DNA of 64,000 bases from Caballeronia sp. dw_276. Lineage in GTDB: Bacteria; Pseudomonadota; Gammaproteobacteria; Burkholderiales; Burkholderiaceae. How positions within the stretch are numbered: the stretch's first letter is position 1; every line of letters starts with the position of its first letter. Made by a program: the position numbers and the translations under genes. This document shows positions 7,699 through 16,941 of this stretch, in pieces. The DNA lies in contig NZ_JAAVUV010000014.1 in assembly GCF_018449635.1 (NCBI RefSeq), forward strand, positions 62,001-126,000, given 5' to 3'. The notes beneath the pieces are model-generated. The model did no database searches. It saw only the letters and a program-made list of their open reading frames with translations, and was not told where the DNA came from.

Positions 7699-8681
7699 GA
7701 ATGAGGAAGTGATTGAGTGAGTCGGCCGAATTCGGCGGGACTGACGACGCGTTCGCCGCCGGCTGGTGTCTGGCTTTCGTCCACGAATGGTTGCCGTAGT
7801 TCACGGATGGCGACGACGCGGCCATCGCCGCATACGCCAAACAGCGCATTATCCTTCACGTGCAGGCCGGGGGGCAAATTCCCGAGTGCCTGCGCGGTAT
7901 CGGCTGCGATGCCGGGCAGGCCGTTTTCGGGCACGAGCCGGGCTCGTGCAACGATGAAGCGCGCATGGCCAATATCCGTGAATGCGCCCGGATACGGCGG
8001 CGCGACCGCGCGGATCAGGTTGTAGACCTGCTGCGCCGGTTTCGTCCAGTCGATGCGCCCATCCTCCGGCTTTCTGCCACCGAAATAGGTGCCTTTGCTA
8101 AGGTCGTTCGGCAGATGCGGCGCTTCTCCCGCGATCAGCGCGGGCAACACGCGCCAAAGCGTCTGCTCGGCGGCGACCGTGGTTTTGTCGAAGACCTGGC
8201 TCGCAGTGTCGTCCGGGAGAATGGGGACGGGCGTCTGGGCCAGAATCGCCCCGGCGTCGGGTTTAGCGGCCATTTCATGCAACGTCGCGCCGGTTTCCGT
8301 TTCACCGTTCAATACGGCCCAGTTGGTGGGAACGCGACCGCGATATTTCGGCAGCAACGAGCCATGCATGTTGTACGCGCCGCGCGCGGCAAGCGCGAGC
8401 ACGTTGACCGGCAGCATATGCCGGTAGTAGAACGAGAAGATGAAATCCGGCGCGAGCCCGGCGATGGTGGCGTACAACTCGGGCGATTTGGGATCGGTGG
8501 GCGTGATCACGTTGATACCGTGATCGGCGGCTACCGATTTCACGCTGCCAAACCAGATGTTTTCGTCTGGATTGTCTTCGTGTGTGACGACCAGCGCCAC
8601 GTCCACGCCACGCGCGAGCAACACCTGCAGGCAACGCACGCCGACGTTGTGATACGCGAATACGACCGCGCGCGGTTTCAT
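7695..8681 (-). CDS. arnA: UDP-L-Ara4N formyltransferase (ArnA transformylase half), free-standing
   Basis: 328 residues of the methionyl-tRNA-formyltransferase fold. The active-site elements are visible: YNMHGSLLPKYRGRVPTNWA carries the catalytic Asn and His, and KPDAGAILAQ the catalytic Asp. It transfers the formyl group from N10-formyl-THF to UDP-L-Ara4N. It is the counterpart of the N-terminal half of E. coli ArnA and lies directly upstream of the decarboxylase half with an ATGA overlap. It starts 10 bases after arnC. Confidence 0.94.
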   Translation of the reverse strand: MKPRAVVFAYHNVGVRCLQVLLARGVDVALVVTHEDNPDENIWFGSVKSVAADHGINVITPTDPKSPELYATIAGLAPDFIFSFYYRHMLPVNVLALAARGAYNMHGSLLPKYRGRVPTNWAVLNGETETGATLHEMAAKPDAGAILAQTPVPILPDDTASQVFDKTTVAAEQTLWRVLPALIAGEAPHLPNDLSKGTYFGGRKPEDGRIDWTKPAQQVYNLIRAVAPPYPGAFTDIGHARFIVARARLVPENGLPGIAADTAQALGNLPPGLHVKDNALFGVCGDGRVVAIRELRQPFVDESQTPAGGERVVSPAEFGRLTQSLPHS

Positions 8682-8691
8682 AGAGACGACC

Positions 8692-9720
8692 TCATGACGG
8701 ATCGACCTCGCGTGTGATCGCGGCGACGGCTTCCTGGCGCGGCTTGGTGCGCGAAATCTGGCCGTCGCGTTCTTCCAGGATGGTCTGCACCAGGTAACGC
8801 GGCCGCGCCCGAACCTGCTGATAAATCCGGCCGATATATTCGCCGAGCAGCCCCAGCGCGAAGATGATCACGCCGAGCATGAAGAACGTGATGGCGAACA
8901 GCGTGAACACACCTTCAACTTCCGCACCGAACATGAAGCGCCGGACCAACAGCAGCAGGAAAAGACCCGCAGATCCCACGGAAAGAATCACACCTATAAA
9001 CGACAACCATTGCAGCGGCACGACCGAGAAGCCGGTCACGAGATCGAAGTTCAGGCGGATCAGGCTGTACAGCGAATACTTCGATTCGCCCGCAAAACGC
9101 TCTTCGTGCGCGACATCGATTTCGATGGGATTTTGCGAAAACGTGTAGGCGAGGGCCGGAATGAAGGTGTTGATTTCGCCGCAACGGTTGATGGTATCGA
9201 TGATATGGCGGCTATAGCCGCGCAGCATGCAGCCCTGGTCAGTCATGCGGATGCGTGTGATGCGTTCGCGCAAGCGGTTCATCAGCCGCGATGCTTTTTT
9301 GCGCCAGAAGCTGTCCTGCCGCTGCTGGCGGATCGTGCCAACGTAGTCGTAACCATCGCGCATCTTGGCGAGCAGCTTGCCGATTTCCTCGGGCGGATTC
9401 TGCAAGTCCGCGTCGAGCGTAATGACGCTTTCTCCGCGCGACTGCTCGAAACCGGCGAGGATGGCCATGTGCTGGCCGTAATTGCCATTGAGCAGGATCA
9501 CGCGCGTGGTGTCAGGACGCGCGCGGAATTGCTGCGCGAGCAGCGCCGCGGATTTATCGCGGCTGCCGTCGTTGATGAAGATGACCTCGTACGTTGCACC
9601 AAGCGCATCGAGCGCCGGATACAGGCGCGAGAAGAGCGCGGCGAGGCCGTCTTCCTCGTTGTACACCGGGACCACGACCGTCAGTTCGGGTCCGGTCGGC
9701 AGAAAATCGGTTTGACTCAT
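8692..9720 (-). CDS. arnC: Undecaprenyl-phosphate 4-deoxy-4-formamido-L-arabinose transferase
   Basis: 342 residues. A GT2 glycosyltransferase domain opens with LTVVVPVYNEEDGL and contains FINDGSRDKS and TLDADLQNPPEE (DxD-like). Two strongly hydrophobic helices near residues ~235-310 (SFIGVILSVGSAGLFLLLL; LFAITFFMLGVIIFALGLL) anchor it to the inner membrane, as in ArnC/DPMS-like enzymes. It loads L-Ara4FN onto undecaprenyl phosphate. It sits between arnB (67-bp gap) and the ArnA formyltransferase. Confidence 0.94.
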   Translation of the reverse strand: MSQTDFLPTGPELTVVVPVYNEEDGLAALFSRLYPALDALGATYEVIFINDGSRDKSAALLAQQFRARPDTTRVILLNGNYGQHMAILAGFEQSRGESVITLDADLQNPPEEIGKLLAKMRDGYDYVGTIRQQRQDSFWRKKASRLMNRLRERITRIRMTDQGCMLRGYSRHIIDTINRCGEINTFIPALAYTFSQNPIEIDVAHEERFAGESKYSLYSLIRLNFDLVTGFSVVPLQWLSFIGVILSVGSAGLFLLLLVRRFMFGAEVEGVFTLFAITFFMLGVIIFALGLLGEYIGRIYQQVRARPRYLVQTILEERDGQISRTKPRQEAVAAITREVDPS

Positions 9721-9787
9721 ATTGGCGATGGTTCCGCTAGATATCCGTGATCAATTGATGCTGCGCCGGCCGCGGCGCGGCTTTTTC

Positions 9788-10951
9788 TTATTTGGTGTGC
9801 GCCGCGCAGATTTCATCTACGGCTTGCACGACCCGCGTGACGTCGTCCTGGGTCATCTGCGTGAAAAGCGGCAAGGTCACCGTCGATGCGCCGTACTTTT
9901 CGGCGTGCGGGAACATGCCTTCGTGAAACCCGCGCGCCCGGTACAAGGTGAACAAATGCAGCGCCGGGTAATGCACGCCCGTGCCGATGCCGCGCTCCTT
10001 CATCTGCCCCATGAACTCCGAGCGCGTGAGCGACAGCCGTTCGAGCGGTAGGGCAATCTGGAACATATGCCAGTTGCTGTCGGTGAAGTTCTGCACCGGT
10101 AGTTGCACGCCCGTGCGCACGGCCGAGCCGTTGGCGAAATTCTCGAAGTATGCGCGCGCCAGTTCACGGCGTTTCTCCGTAAAACGCTCGACGTGCTTCA
10201 ACTGCCCCAGACCGACGCGAGCGGCGACGTCGGTGAGATTGTATTTGCCACCAAGCAGGTCGCAATCCATACCGTCGAAGCCCGTGCGGGTGATGCCCTG
10301 CAGCCGGTACTTTTGCGCAAGAGTCGCTTCTTCCTCGTTGTTCAGGACAAGCGCGCCGCCCTCGATGGACGTGACGTTCTTGTTCGCGTGGAAACTGAAC
10401 GAAACAATGTCGCCGAACGAGCCGATTTTCTTGCCGCGCCACGTGGAACCGAAGGCTTGCGCCGCGTCTTCGATCACCCGCAATTTGTGCTCGCGCGCAA
10501 TGCCGTAGAGCCTGTCCATGTCCACGGGCAACCCCGAGAGATACACCGGCAGGATTGCCTTGGTACGCGGCGTGATGGCTTTTTCCAGCAGATCCAAGTC
10601 GATATTGCGCGTGACCGGATCGATGTCCGCGAAAACCGGCGTCGCGCCCGTTTCGATAATCACATTGCTGGTCGACACCCAGGTCATTGGCGTGGTGATG
10701 ACCTCGTCGCCTTCGCCCACGCCCGCAATGCGCAAGCCGATTTCCATGGTCGCGGTGCCGGAGTTGAACGTGCGCACCGGACGGCCACCGCAGTAATCGG
10801 ACAGTTCGGCTTCGAATTGCGTGTTTTGTGGTCCGGTCGTGATCCAGCCGGAACGGAGTACTTCGGCGACGCCCTGGATCGTCTCTTCGTCAATCTCGGA
10901 GCGCACGAACGGCAGGAAAGGCAGCGTTTTGGAGGTCACGTTCTGGGTCAT
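9788..10951 (-). CDS. arnB: UDP-4-amino-4-deoxy-L-arabinose aminotransferase
   Basis: 387 residues of the DegT/DnrJ/EryC1/StrS aminotransferase family. The PLP lysine is in SFSFHANKNVTSIEGGAL, and EDAAQAFGS carries the PLP-contacting Asp. PFVRSEIDEETIQGVAEVLR and GWITTGPQ at the start are typical of ArnB. It transaminates UDP-4-keto-pentose to UDP-L-Ara4N using glutamate. It lies in the middle of the arn operon, 55 bp after the EmrE-like gene. Confidence 0.94.
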   Translation of the reverse strand: MTQNVTSKTLPFLPFVRSEIDEETIQGVAEVLRSGWITTGPQNTQFEAELSDYCGGRPVRTFNSGTATMEIGLRIAGVGEGDEVITTPMTWVSTSNVIIETGATPVFADIDPVTRNIDLDLLEKAITPRTKAILPVYLSGLPVDMDRLYGIAREHKLRVIEDAAQAFGSTWRGKKIGSFGDIVSFSFHANKNVTSIEGGALVLNNEEEATLAQKYRLQGITRTGFDGMDCDLLGGKYNLTDVAARVGLGQLKHVERFTEKRRELARAYFENFANGSAVRTGVQLPVQNFTDSNWHMFQIALPLERLSLTRSEFMGQMKERGIGTGVHYPALHLFTLYRARGFHEGMFPHAEKYGASTVTLPLFTQMTQDDVTRVVQAVDEICAAHTK

Positions 10952-11006
10952 GGAGTCTCTGCGTAAAAAGTGGGACAGCGAGGTGCGGACAATCGCGAAG
11001 CCGATG

Positions 11007-11378
11007 CTAGCTGCGAGTCAACACCACCACGCCAATCAGGATGATGCCGATACCGACCAGACGCTGCATCGACAATATTTCACCAAACAAATACCACGCC
11101 GCGAACGCGTTCACTACGTAACCCAATGAAAGCATGGGATAAGCCACAGAAACGTCGACCCGCGATAACCCTACGATCCACACCACGACGCTGAACACAT
11201 AGCAGGCGAGGCCACCGATGATCGGCCATTGCGTCGCGATCTTCAGGCCGATCGGCACAATGTTCGACGGCGTGAACTCGAAATGCCCAACGTTGTTCAC
11301 ACCGGCTTTGAGCAGCAACTGCGCGCCGGCGTTCAACATGACGCCGGTGATGATGCAAATGAAGGATATAGGGTTCAT
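11007..11378 (-). CDS. arnE: EmrE-like small membrane protein, probable L-Ara4N-undecaprenyl flippase subunit
   Basis: 123 residues with four hydrophobic segments of the small multidrug resistance/EamA type (ICIITGVMLNAGAQLLL; PIIGGLACYVFSVVVWIVG; YPMLSLGYVVNAFAAWYLF; LVGIGIILIGVVVL). In enterobacteria ArnE and ArnF form a heterodimer that flips undecaprenyl-phosphate-L-Ara4N across the inner membrane. Only one such gene is present, so it may act as a homodimer; this is inference. Its position between arnT and arnB supports the role more than the sequence alone does, so the symbol is tentative. Confidence 0.8.
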   Translation of the reverse strand: MNPISFICIITGVMLNAGAQLLLKAGVNNVGHFEFTPSNIVPIGLKIATQWPIIGGLACYVFSVVVWIVGLSRVDVSVAYPMLSLGYVVNAFAAWYLFGEILSMQRLVGIGIILIGVVVLTRS

Positions 11379-11464
11379 CGTGGACCGTAATAGTGGTTTT
11401 TATCGGCGCATTGCGGTGCAGCATCGTTGTACGAAATGGCCTGTCGAAACGCCGCGCCATTGTT

Positions 11465-13138
11465 TCAAGGCTGCGGCTTTTCCACAATGACCCGCCGGTC
11501 GTCGCGCGCAATCACTTTCATCGGCACGTTTTTCGCGAGCAAGTCGTCATACTGGCCGGGCGGCATTAGTGCGAGAGCATACCGGTCGGCATTCCAGCGC
11601 TGAATCCAGGCATCGACGGTCGGCAGCCACTTCTGCGGCTCCGTCGTCACGCCGAACTGCAGCTCGTCGGGCTCCTGGACCATGATCATGGTGTGTCCAA
11701 GATAGAACGGCATGGTGTGATCGAGCTTGGCGACCGAGTAGAACGGCGTGTCGGCGGGGAGTCTTGCCATGGCGGCCTTGACGGCCGGCACCAGCTTCAC
11801 GCCGGAACTTTCGCGGCCGAAGACATCGTGTCCGGTTCCGGCAATCGTCCCGATCAACAGCCAGGCCGCGCCCAACAATACAACGCCCCCGATCGAACTG
11901 CGGCGGTTGTACCAGATGGCGGCGAGCGTGACTACGAACGCAACGGCGAGAGCGGCGTACACCCAAAGCTGAAATTCACGGTAAAGGTAGTTGGGTGTAT
12001 GACCGCTCCCCATTCGACCCAGAAAGATCGCGCCGAATGCCGCGGCGACCAAAAACACAGCGTAGCCGATCAGGTGCCGGCTCCATTGCACGCGCGTCAG
12101 CAAGGGCAAATAGATGGCAATCAGCAACGCGATCGATGGAGCGATCGGCAGCGTGTATGACAGAAGTTTTGAATGCGACGCGCTGAAGAACAGGAAGATG
12201 AAGGCCGTCCAGACCAGCAGCAACGTGACCGGCGCGAAACCGTTTGGCTGGCGCGGCACTTTCACTGCATGGCGTGCGCTCTGGAAAGCGACAGACAGCC
12301 AGGGCAGGAATCCGACAATCAGCACGGGTACGAAATAGTAGAACGCGCCTGGCCGGTTCTGTTCAGGCGTCAGATAGCGCTGGAACTGCTGAACGATGAA
12401 AAAGAAGTTCAGAAACTCCGGGTTCTTCATCTGTACGAGGACGAACCAGGGCACGGAGATGATCGCAAACAGAATCAGGCCGCTACCCATGTAAAGGCGC
12501 TTCCAGAGGGCCCAGTCGCGCGCGATCAAGGTGTACAGCACCAGAACCGCCCCTGGCAGAATCAACCCGACCAATCCCTTTGACAGTAGCGCGAGCGCCA
12601 TGCCGGCCCAGCAAAGCCACATCCAGAGCCGTACCCGACTGGCGGGCAGGTTGGGGCACTGGGCGAGCAGCAAGCCGCAAAGCGTCAATTCCATCCAGAA
12701 GGACAAACCCATGTCGAGCGTGTCGAAATGGGCCATCAGGTTCCAGTACGGCGAGGTTGCGAGCACGACGGCCGCGCAAAACCCCGTCACGCCGTTGAAT
12801 ACCCGGGCACCGGTATAGCCGATCAAAAGCACGCCGGCAAAGCCTGTCAGTGCTGTATAGAGCCGCGCTTGCCATTCGCCGATCCCAAACCATGCGAACG
12901 TCAGCGCGTTTGCCCAGGTTTGCAGCGGCGGTTTTTCGAAATATTTGTAGCCGTTGTAGCGAGGCGTGATCCAGTCGCCGGTCACGAACATTTCGCGGGC
13001 CATTTCCGCGTAACGGCCTTCATCGCTCGGAACGAGATGGCGCAGGCCGAGCGGCGCGAACCAGATCACGGCGAGTGCGGCGATCAACAATAGAAGCGAG
13101 AGGCGGGTGAGCGGTAGCCGGTAAGGCGTATCGTTCAT
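11465..13138 (-). CDS. arnT: Lipid A L-Ara4N transferase, GT83/ArnT
   Basis: 557 residues from the ATG at 13138 (MNDTPYRLPL). This start gives the usual ArnT length; the 83 extra codons of the longer frame show no membrane or family character. A GT83 glycosyltransferase with about a dozen membrane helices and a periplasmic C-terminal domain. The acidic PSDEGRYAEMAREM and the following KYFEKPPLQTW are signature ArnT/PMT features. It moves L-Ara4N from undecaprenyl phosphate to lipid A phosphates in the periplasm, lowering affinity for polymyxin. It is the first arn enzyme of the operon here; the Mth938-like gene lies 338 bp upstream. Confidence 0.92.
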   Translation of the reverse strand: MNDTPYRLPLTRLSLLLLIAALAVIWFAPLGLRHLVPSDEGRYAEMAREMFVTGDWITPRYNGYKYFEKPPLQTWANALTFAWFGIGEWQARLYTALTGFAGVLLIGYTGARVFNGVTGFCAAVVLATSPYWNLMAHFDTLDMGLSFWMELTLCGLLLAQCPNLPASRVRLWMWLCWAGMALALLSKGLVGLILPGAVLVLYTLIARDWALWKRLYMGSGLILFAIISVPWFVLVQMKNPEFLNFFFIVQQFQRYLTPEQNRPGAFYYFVPVLIVGFLPWLSVAFQSARHAVKVPRQPNGFAPVTLLLVWTAFIFLFFSASHSKLLSYTLPIAPSIALLIAIYLPLLTRVQWSRHLIGYAVFLVAAAFGAIFLGRMGSGHTPNYLYREFQLWVYAALAVAFVVTLAAIWYNRRSSIGGVVLLGAAWLLIGTIAGTGHDVFGRESSGVKLVPAVKAAMARLPADTPFYSVAKLDHTMPFYLGHTMIMVQEPDELQFGVTTEPQKWLPTVDAWIQRWNADRYALALMPPGQYDDLLAKNVPMKVIARDDRRVIVEKPQP

Positions 13139-13476
13139 AGAAGTCGACCTGTCCAGTGCCACTTGTGCGGCGAAAAGCAAATTCAAAAAGGGGCTCGAGT
13201 GTGACGCATCGAGACTTAAGGGCGGCTTAGGCAGGCTCCAGATATCAGCATGCATACGCTCGGTGAACACACGCAGGTTCCGCTGCTTCGACACTGTGCA
13301 CAAGCTGGCCGAATGGGCGGGTAGGTGAAGAAGCGCGCGGCGTTTCGGCTTTTCGTCGAAGAGCGAGGGTCCAGGCCGTTGCGACACAGCCGCCGGGCGG
13401 CAGTTTATCGTACTGGGGCACCAATCCCGCGCCTGGGCGTTTGGACGGGGTGTTGAACCGGTTCAGCAAGCGCGGA
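13139..13476. other. Intergenic region between the Mth938-like gene and arnT
   Basis: 338 bp without a credible gene. The short minus-strand frames here (including the N-terminal extension of arnT) have no recognisable domain. I see no clear terminator and no PmrA/PhoP-like direct repeat that I would defend, so the arn promoter is not located. Confidence 0.5.
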
Positions 13477-13848
13477 CTATGCTTCGAGCAAGAGCGCGGC
13501 CGCGACCCGGCGGCCTTCGGACATCAGAATGTTGTAAGTGCGGCATGCGGCGCCGAAGTCCATCGTTTCAACGCCAATGCGCTGCTGCGTGAGTCTGGCC
13601 GTGAGGCGCGGATGGGGGAAACGCAGCCGGGAGCCGCTGCCGAACACGACGACTTCAGGCGCGAGTTCGAGCAACGCATCGAAATTCTCGGGCGTGAGCG
13701 CCTCGAATGACGTGACGGGCCACTGGATCACAGGACTTTCCGGCATCACGATGATGCTGCCTTCGTGGCGCTGAAGATTGATCGCGACGTAATCGGCGCC
13801 GTAACTCGTGATGGTGTTGAGCGCGCCGCTGGCTTCCTGATGTAATTT
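13477..13848 (-). CDS. Mth938-like (DUF498/AAMDC) domain protein
   Basis: 123 residues from a TTG at 13848. This start gives the family-typical LKLHQEASGALNTITSYG opening and has GGA at SD distance, whereas the in-frame ATG at 13899 has no ribosome binding site. The compact Mth938 fold is recognised from ITSYGADYVAINLQRHEGS, LTPENFDALLELAPEVVVFGSG and a C-terminal TYNILMSEGRRVAAALLL. The biochemical function of the family is unknown. Its recurrent position ahead of arnT in Burkholderia-type genomes is recalled rather than checked. A TATAAT box lies upstream at 13927-13932. Confidence 0.85.
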   Translation of the reverse strand, partial: KLHQEASGALNTITSYGADYVAINLQRHEGSIIVMPESPVIQWPVTSFEALTPENFDALLELAPEVVVFGSGSRLRFPHPRLTARLTQQRIGVETMDFGAACRTYNILMSEGRRVAAALLLEA

Positions 13849-14334
13849 CAAATCGATTGTCCGACAAGCGGGTTGATGGCAAGGAGCGACTGCATACATT
13901 TGCGAAAGTCACGCTTAATCCGCTAAATTATAACTTTTCAGCCGTTTGCGGGTTGCGAGCCCCGACGGCGCAGTGCTTCGCGTGCCGCCACAAGCAGCTT
14001 GCCGACACCCGAAAAAAGGGCGTTTTCCCTTGGCCGAATGGCCAAAAATCACACGTTTGAGCCCAAACCCGCCTTTATCCGGCGCATTTTCGCTAGACTG
14101 CCTGTTCTGCGCTGCCTTCCGGAATTTCGAAGTTTCTGCCTGGCATTGGCGCCATGACGTCCACCCGGTCCCATGTCGTTGCCGCATTTCCGACCGGATC
14201 TCTTGCGTGGGCGCGATTGCGACCTTGGTGGAATGCTTCGCAGCGCAGGCTGCAATGCCCTTTGTTTGTGTCCTTCGCCGACCTTGGCCGCCGACTGCAC
14301 CTAATAACCAACAGAGCCTGATTCAAGTAACCGA
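13849..14334. other. Divergent intergenic region, Mth938-like gene / alaA
   Basis: 486 bp. It holds the TATAAT for the minus-strand gene. It also has a perfect palindrome TTGGCC-GAAT-GGCCAA (14030-14045) next to a small GGG/CCC hairpin that runs into six T on the minus strand (14015-14029). The rest, up to the GTG of alaA, shows no coding signal or obvious promoter. Confidence 0.5.
13927..13932 (-). promoter_or_regulatory. -10 box upstream of the Mth938-like gene
   Basis: A perfect TATAAT on the minus strand. No good -35 is seen at 16-18 bases. It would give a leader of ~70 bases to the TTG start. Confidence 0.4.
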
Positions 14335-15588
14335 GTGAGCCTTCCCGCCGTGAAACCGATTCTTAAGTCCAATAAATTACAGAACGTCTGTTATGACATT
14401 CGCGGCCCCGTGCTCGAGCATGCGAAGCGTCTCGAGGACGAAGGCCACCGGATCATCAAGCTCAATATCGGCAATCTGGCCTCGTTTGGTTTCGACGCGC
14501 CGGACGAGATCATTCAGGACATGATCCGCAATCTGCCGACGTCGTCGGGATATTCGGACTCGAAGGGCGTGTTCGCCGCGCGCAAGGCGATCATGCATTA
14601 CACGCAGCAAAAGGGCGTGCTTGGCGTGGAGCTGGACGATATCTACATTGGCAATGGCGCGTCCGAATTGATCGTGATGGCCATGCAGGGCTTGCTCAAC
14701 GACGGCGACGAAGTGCTGCTGCCCGCGCCCGACTATCCGCTCTGGACGGCGGCGGTAAGCCTGTCGTCAGGCACGCCCGTACATTATCTCTGCGACGAAT
14801 CCGCCGACTGGATGCCCGATCTCGACGACCTGCGCTCGAAGATCACGCCGAACACGAAGGCGCTTGTCATCATCAATCCGAACAACCCGACCGGTGCGCT
14901 GTATTCCGACGCGTTGCTGACCGAAATGATCGAGATCGCGCGCAAGCACGGCCTGATCATCTTCGCCGACGAGGTCTACGACAAGATCGTCTACGACGGC
15001 CGCAAGCACACAGCGGTCGCGGCGTTGTCCGAGGACGTGCTGACGGTGACGTTCAACAGCTTGTCGAAGAGCTACCGGGCGTGCGGTTATCGTGCGGGCT
15101 GGATGTTCATTTCCGGCCTGACGGGCGAAAACCGCCGTGTCGCCAACGACTATATGGAAGGGCTCGGGATTCTCGCGTCCATGCGCCTGTGCGCGAACGT
15201 GCCGGGACAGTACGCCATCCAGACGGCGCTGGGGGGGTATCAGAGCATCAACGACCTGATCCTGCCGGGCGGGCGCCTGTTCAAGCAGCGCGAGCTCGCC
15301 TACGACATGCTGACGGCCATTCCCGGCGTGAGCTGCGTCAAGCCGCAAGCGGCGCTGTATATGTTCCCGAAGCTCGACCCGAAGATGTACCCGATTGTCG
15401 ACGACCAGCAATTCATCACGGATCTGTTGCTTGAAGAACGTACGCTGCTCGTGCAGGGCACGGGTTTCAACTGGCCGGCGCCCGATCATTTTCGCGTGGT
15501 GTTCCTGCCGAACGTGGACGATCTGGCTGATTCGATCAACCGTATCGCGCGCTTTCTCGATGGTTATCGAAAGCGTCACTCTGTCTAA
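14335..15588 (+). CDS. alaA: Alanine-synthesising aminotransferase, AlaA family
   Basis: 417 residues, GTG start. A fold-type I class I/II PLP aminotransferase: YIGNGASEL binds the cofactor phosphate, NPNNPTGA and ADEVYDKIVYDG are conserved, and Lys245 in FNSLSKSYRACGYRAGW is the PLP lysine. The N-terminus (IRGPVLEHAKRLEDEGHRI) and overall length match E. coli AlaA/YfbQ, which makes alanine from pyruvate and glutamate. The hom start follows 26 bases downstream on the same strand, so alaA-hom-thrC reads as one amino-acid biosynthesis operon. Confidence 0.92.
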   Translation: MSLPAVKPILKSNKLQNVCYDIRGPVLEHAKRLEDEGHRIIKLNIGNLASFGFDAPDEIIQDMIRNLPTSSGYSDSKGVFAARKAIMHYTQQKGVLGVELDDIYIGNGASELIVMAMQGLLNDGDEVLLPAPDYPLWTAAVSLSSGTPVHYLCDESADWMPDLDDLRSKITPNTKALVIINPNNPTGALYSDALLTEMIEIARKHGLIIFADEVYDKIVYDGRKHTAVAALSEDVLTVTFNSLSKSYRACGYRAGWMFISGLTGENRRVANDYMEGLGILASMRLCANVPGQYAIQTALGGYQSINDLILPGGRLFKQRELAYDMLTAIPGVSCVKPQAALYMFPKLDPKMYPIVDDQQFITDLLLEERTLLVQGTGFNWPAPDHFRVVFLPNVDDLADSINRIARFLDGYRKRHSV

Positions 15589-15614
15589 TCCTCTCTTAAA
15601 AGACTTACGCTGCA

Positions 15615-16931
15615 ATGGAACCGATCAAAGTTGGCCTGCTGGGCTTCGGCACGGTCGGCAGCGGCACCTTCACGGTGCTGCGCCGCAATCAGGAAGAAAT
15701 CAAACGGCGCGCCGGACGTGGCATTGAAATTTCGCGCATTGCCGTGCGCACGCCGTCCAAGGTGACGGGCGCCGAGGGTATCGAGATCACGACTGACTTC
15801 AATTCAGTGGTGGACGATCCTTCCATCGATATCGTGGCCGAAATGATTGGCGGCACGGGTGTGGCGCGTGACCTGGTGCTGCGCGCGATTGCGAACGGCA
15901 AGCACGTGGTGACGGCGAACAAGGCGCTGCTCGCCGTGCACGGCAGCGAGATTTTCGAAGCCGCCAGCAAGAAAGGCGTGATGGTGGCGTTCGAGGCAGC
16001 GGTCGCTGGCGGCATCCCGATCATCAAGGCGCTGCGCGAAGGGCTGACGGCCAACCGGATCGAGTACATCGCGGGAATCATCAACGGTACGACGAACTAC
16101 ATTCTCTCGGAAATGCGCGATCGCGGGCTCGATTTCGCGACCGCATTGAAAGCGGCACAGGAACTGGGTTACGCCGAAGCCGACCCGACCTTCGACATTG
16201 AAGGCGTGGACGCGGCGCACAAGGTCACGATCATGAGCGCGATCGCGTTCGGTGTGCCCGTGCAATTCGACCGCGCGTATGTGGAAGGCATCAGCAAGCT
16301 CGATGCAATCGATATTCGCTATGCCGAAGATCTGGGTTACCGGATCAAGCTGCTGGGTATCGCGCGCCGGACGGAAAAAGGTATCGAATTGCGCACGCAT
16401 CCCACGCTGATTCCGGAAAAGCGCTTGCTCGCCAACGTGGAAGGCGCAATGAACGCGGTCGTCGTCCATGGTGACGCTGTGGGCACCACGCTTTATTACG
16501 GCAAGGGCGCAGGCGCTGAGCCAACGGCGTCGGCGGTGGTCGCGGATCTCGTGGACGTGACACGCCTGCATACTGCGGATCCTGAGCATCGCGTGCCGCA
16601 TCTGGCCTTTCAGCAGGACAGCCTCGCGAATACGCCGATCCTGCCAATCGAAGAAGTCACGAGCAGCTATTACCTGCGCTTGCGCGTGGCGGATGTGACC
16701 GGCGTGCTCGCCAATATCACGCGGATTCTCGCGGACAAGGTGATCTCGATCGATGCCTTGCTGCAGAAGGAATCCGAACACGTCAACGGCGAAGACAAAG
16801 GCGAGACCGACATCATCCTGCTCACGCACGAAACGGTCGAAAAGGAAATCAACGCAGCGATCATGCAGATCGAGGCGCTCTCCACGGTGGTTTCGAAGGT
16901 AACGAAACTGCGCATGGAAGGAATGAAATAA
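15615..16931 (+). CDS. hom: Homoserine dehydrogenase
   Basis: 438 residues. The NAD(P)-binding GLLGFGTVGSG lies at residues ~8-18, and KHVVTANKALLA and GGIPIIKALREGL are the conserved catalytic-domain segments. GIINGTTNYILSEM and YAEADPTFDIEGVDAAHK form the homoserine dehydrogenase core. A C-terminal ACT domain (YYLRLRVADVTGVLANITRIL) is expected to sense threonine. It catalyses aspartate semialdehyde to homoserine and precedes thrC by 10 bases. Confidence 0.96.
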   Translation: MEPIKVGLLGFGTVGSGTFTVLRRNQEEIKRRAGRGIEISRIAVRTPSKVTGAEGIEITTDFNSVVDDPSIDIVAEMIGGTGVARDLVLRAIANGKHVVTANKALLAVHGSEIFEAASKKGVMVAFEAAVAGGIPIIKALREGLTANRIEYIAGIINGTTNYILSEMRDRGLDFATALKAAQELGYAEADPTFDIEGVDAAHKVTIMSAIAFGVPVQFDRAYVEGISKLDAIDIRYAEDLGYRIKLLGIARRTEKGIELRTHPTLIPEKRLLANVEGAMNAVVVHGDAVGTTLYYGKGAGAEPTASAVVADLVDVTRLHTADPEHRVPHLAFQQDSLANTPILPIEEVTSSYYLRLRVADVTGVLANITRILADKVISIDALLQKESEHVNGEDKGETDIILLTHETVEKEINAAIMQIEALSTVVSKVTKLRMEGMK

Positions 16932-16941
16932 GGCTTCGAAA

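Noticed and set aside
13139-13387. N-terminal extension of arnT (83 codons)
   Set aside because: It is not hydrophobic or ArnT-like; the ATG at 13138 gives the normal 557-residue length and first membrane helix.
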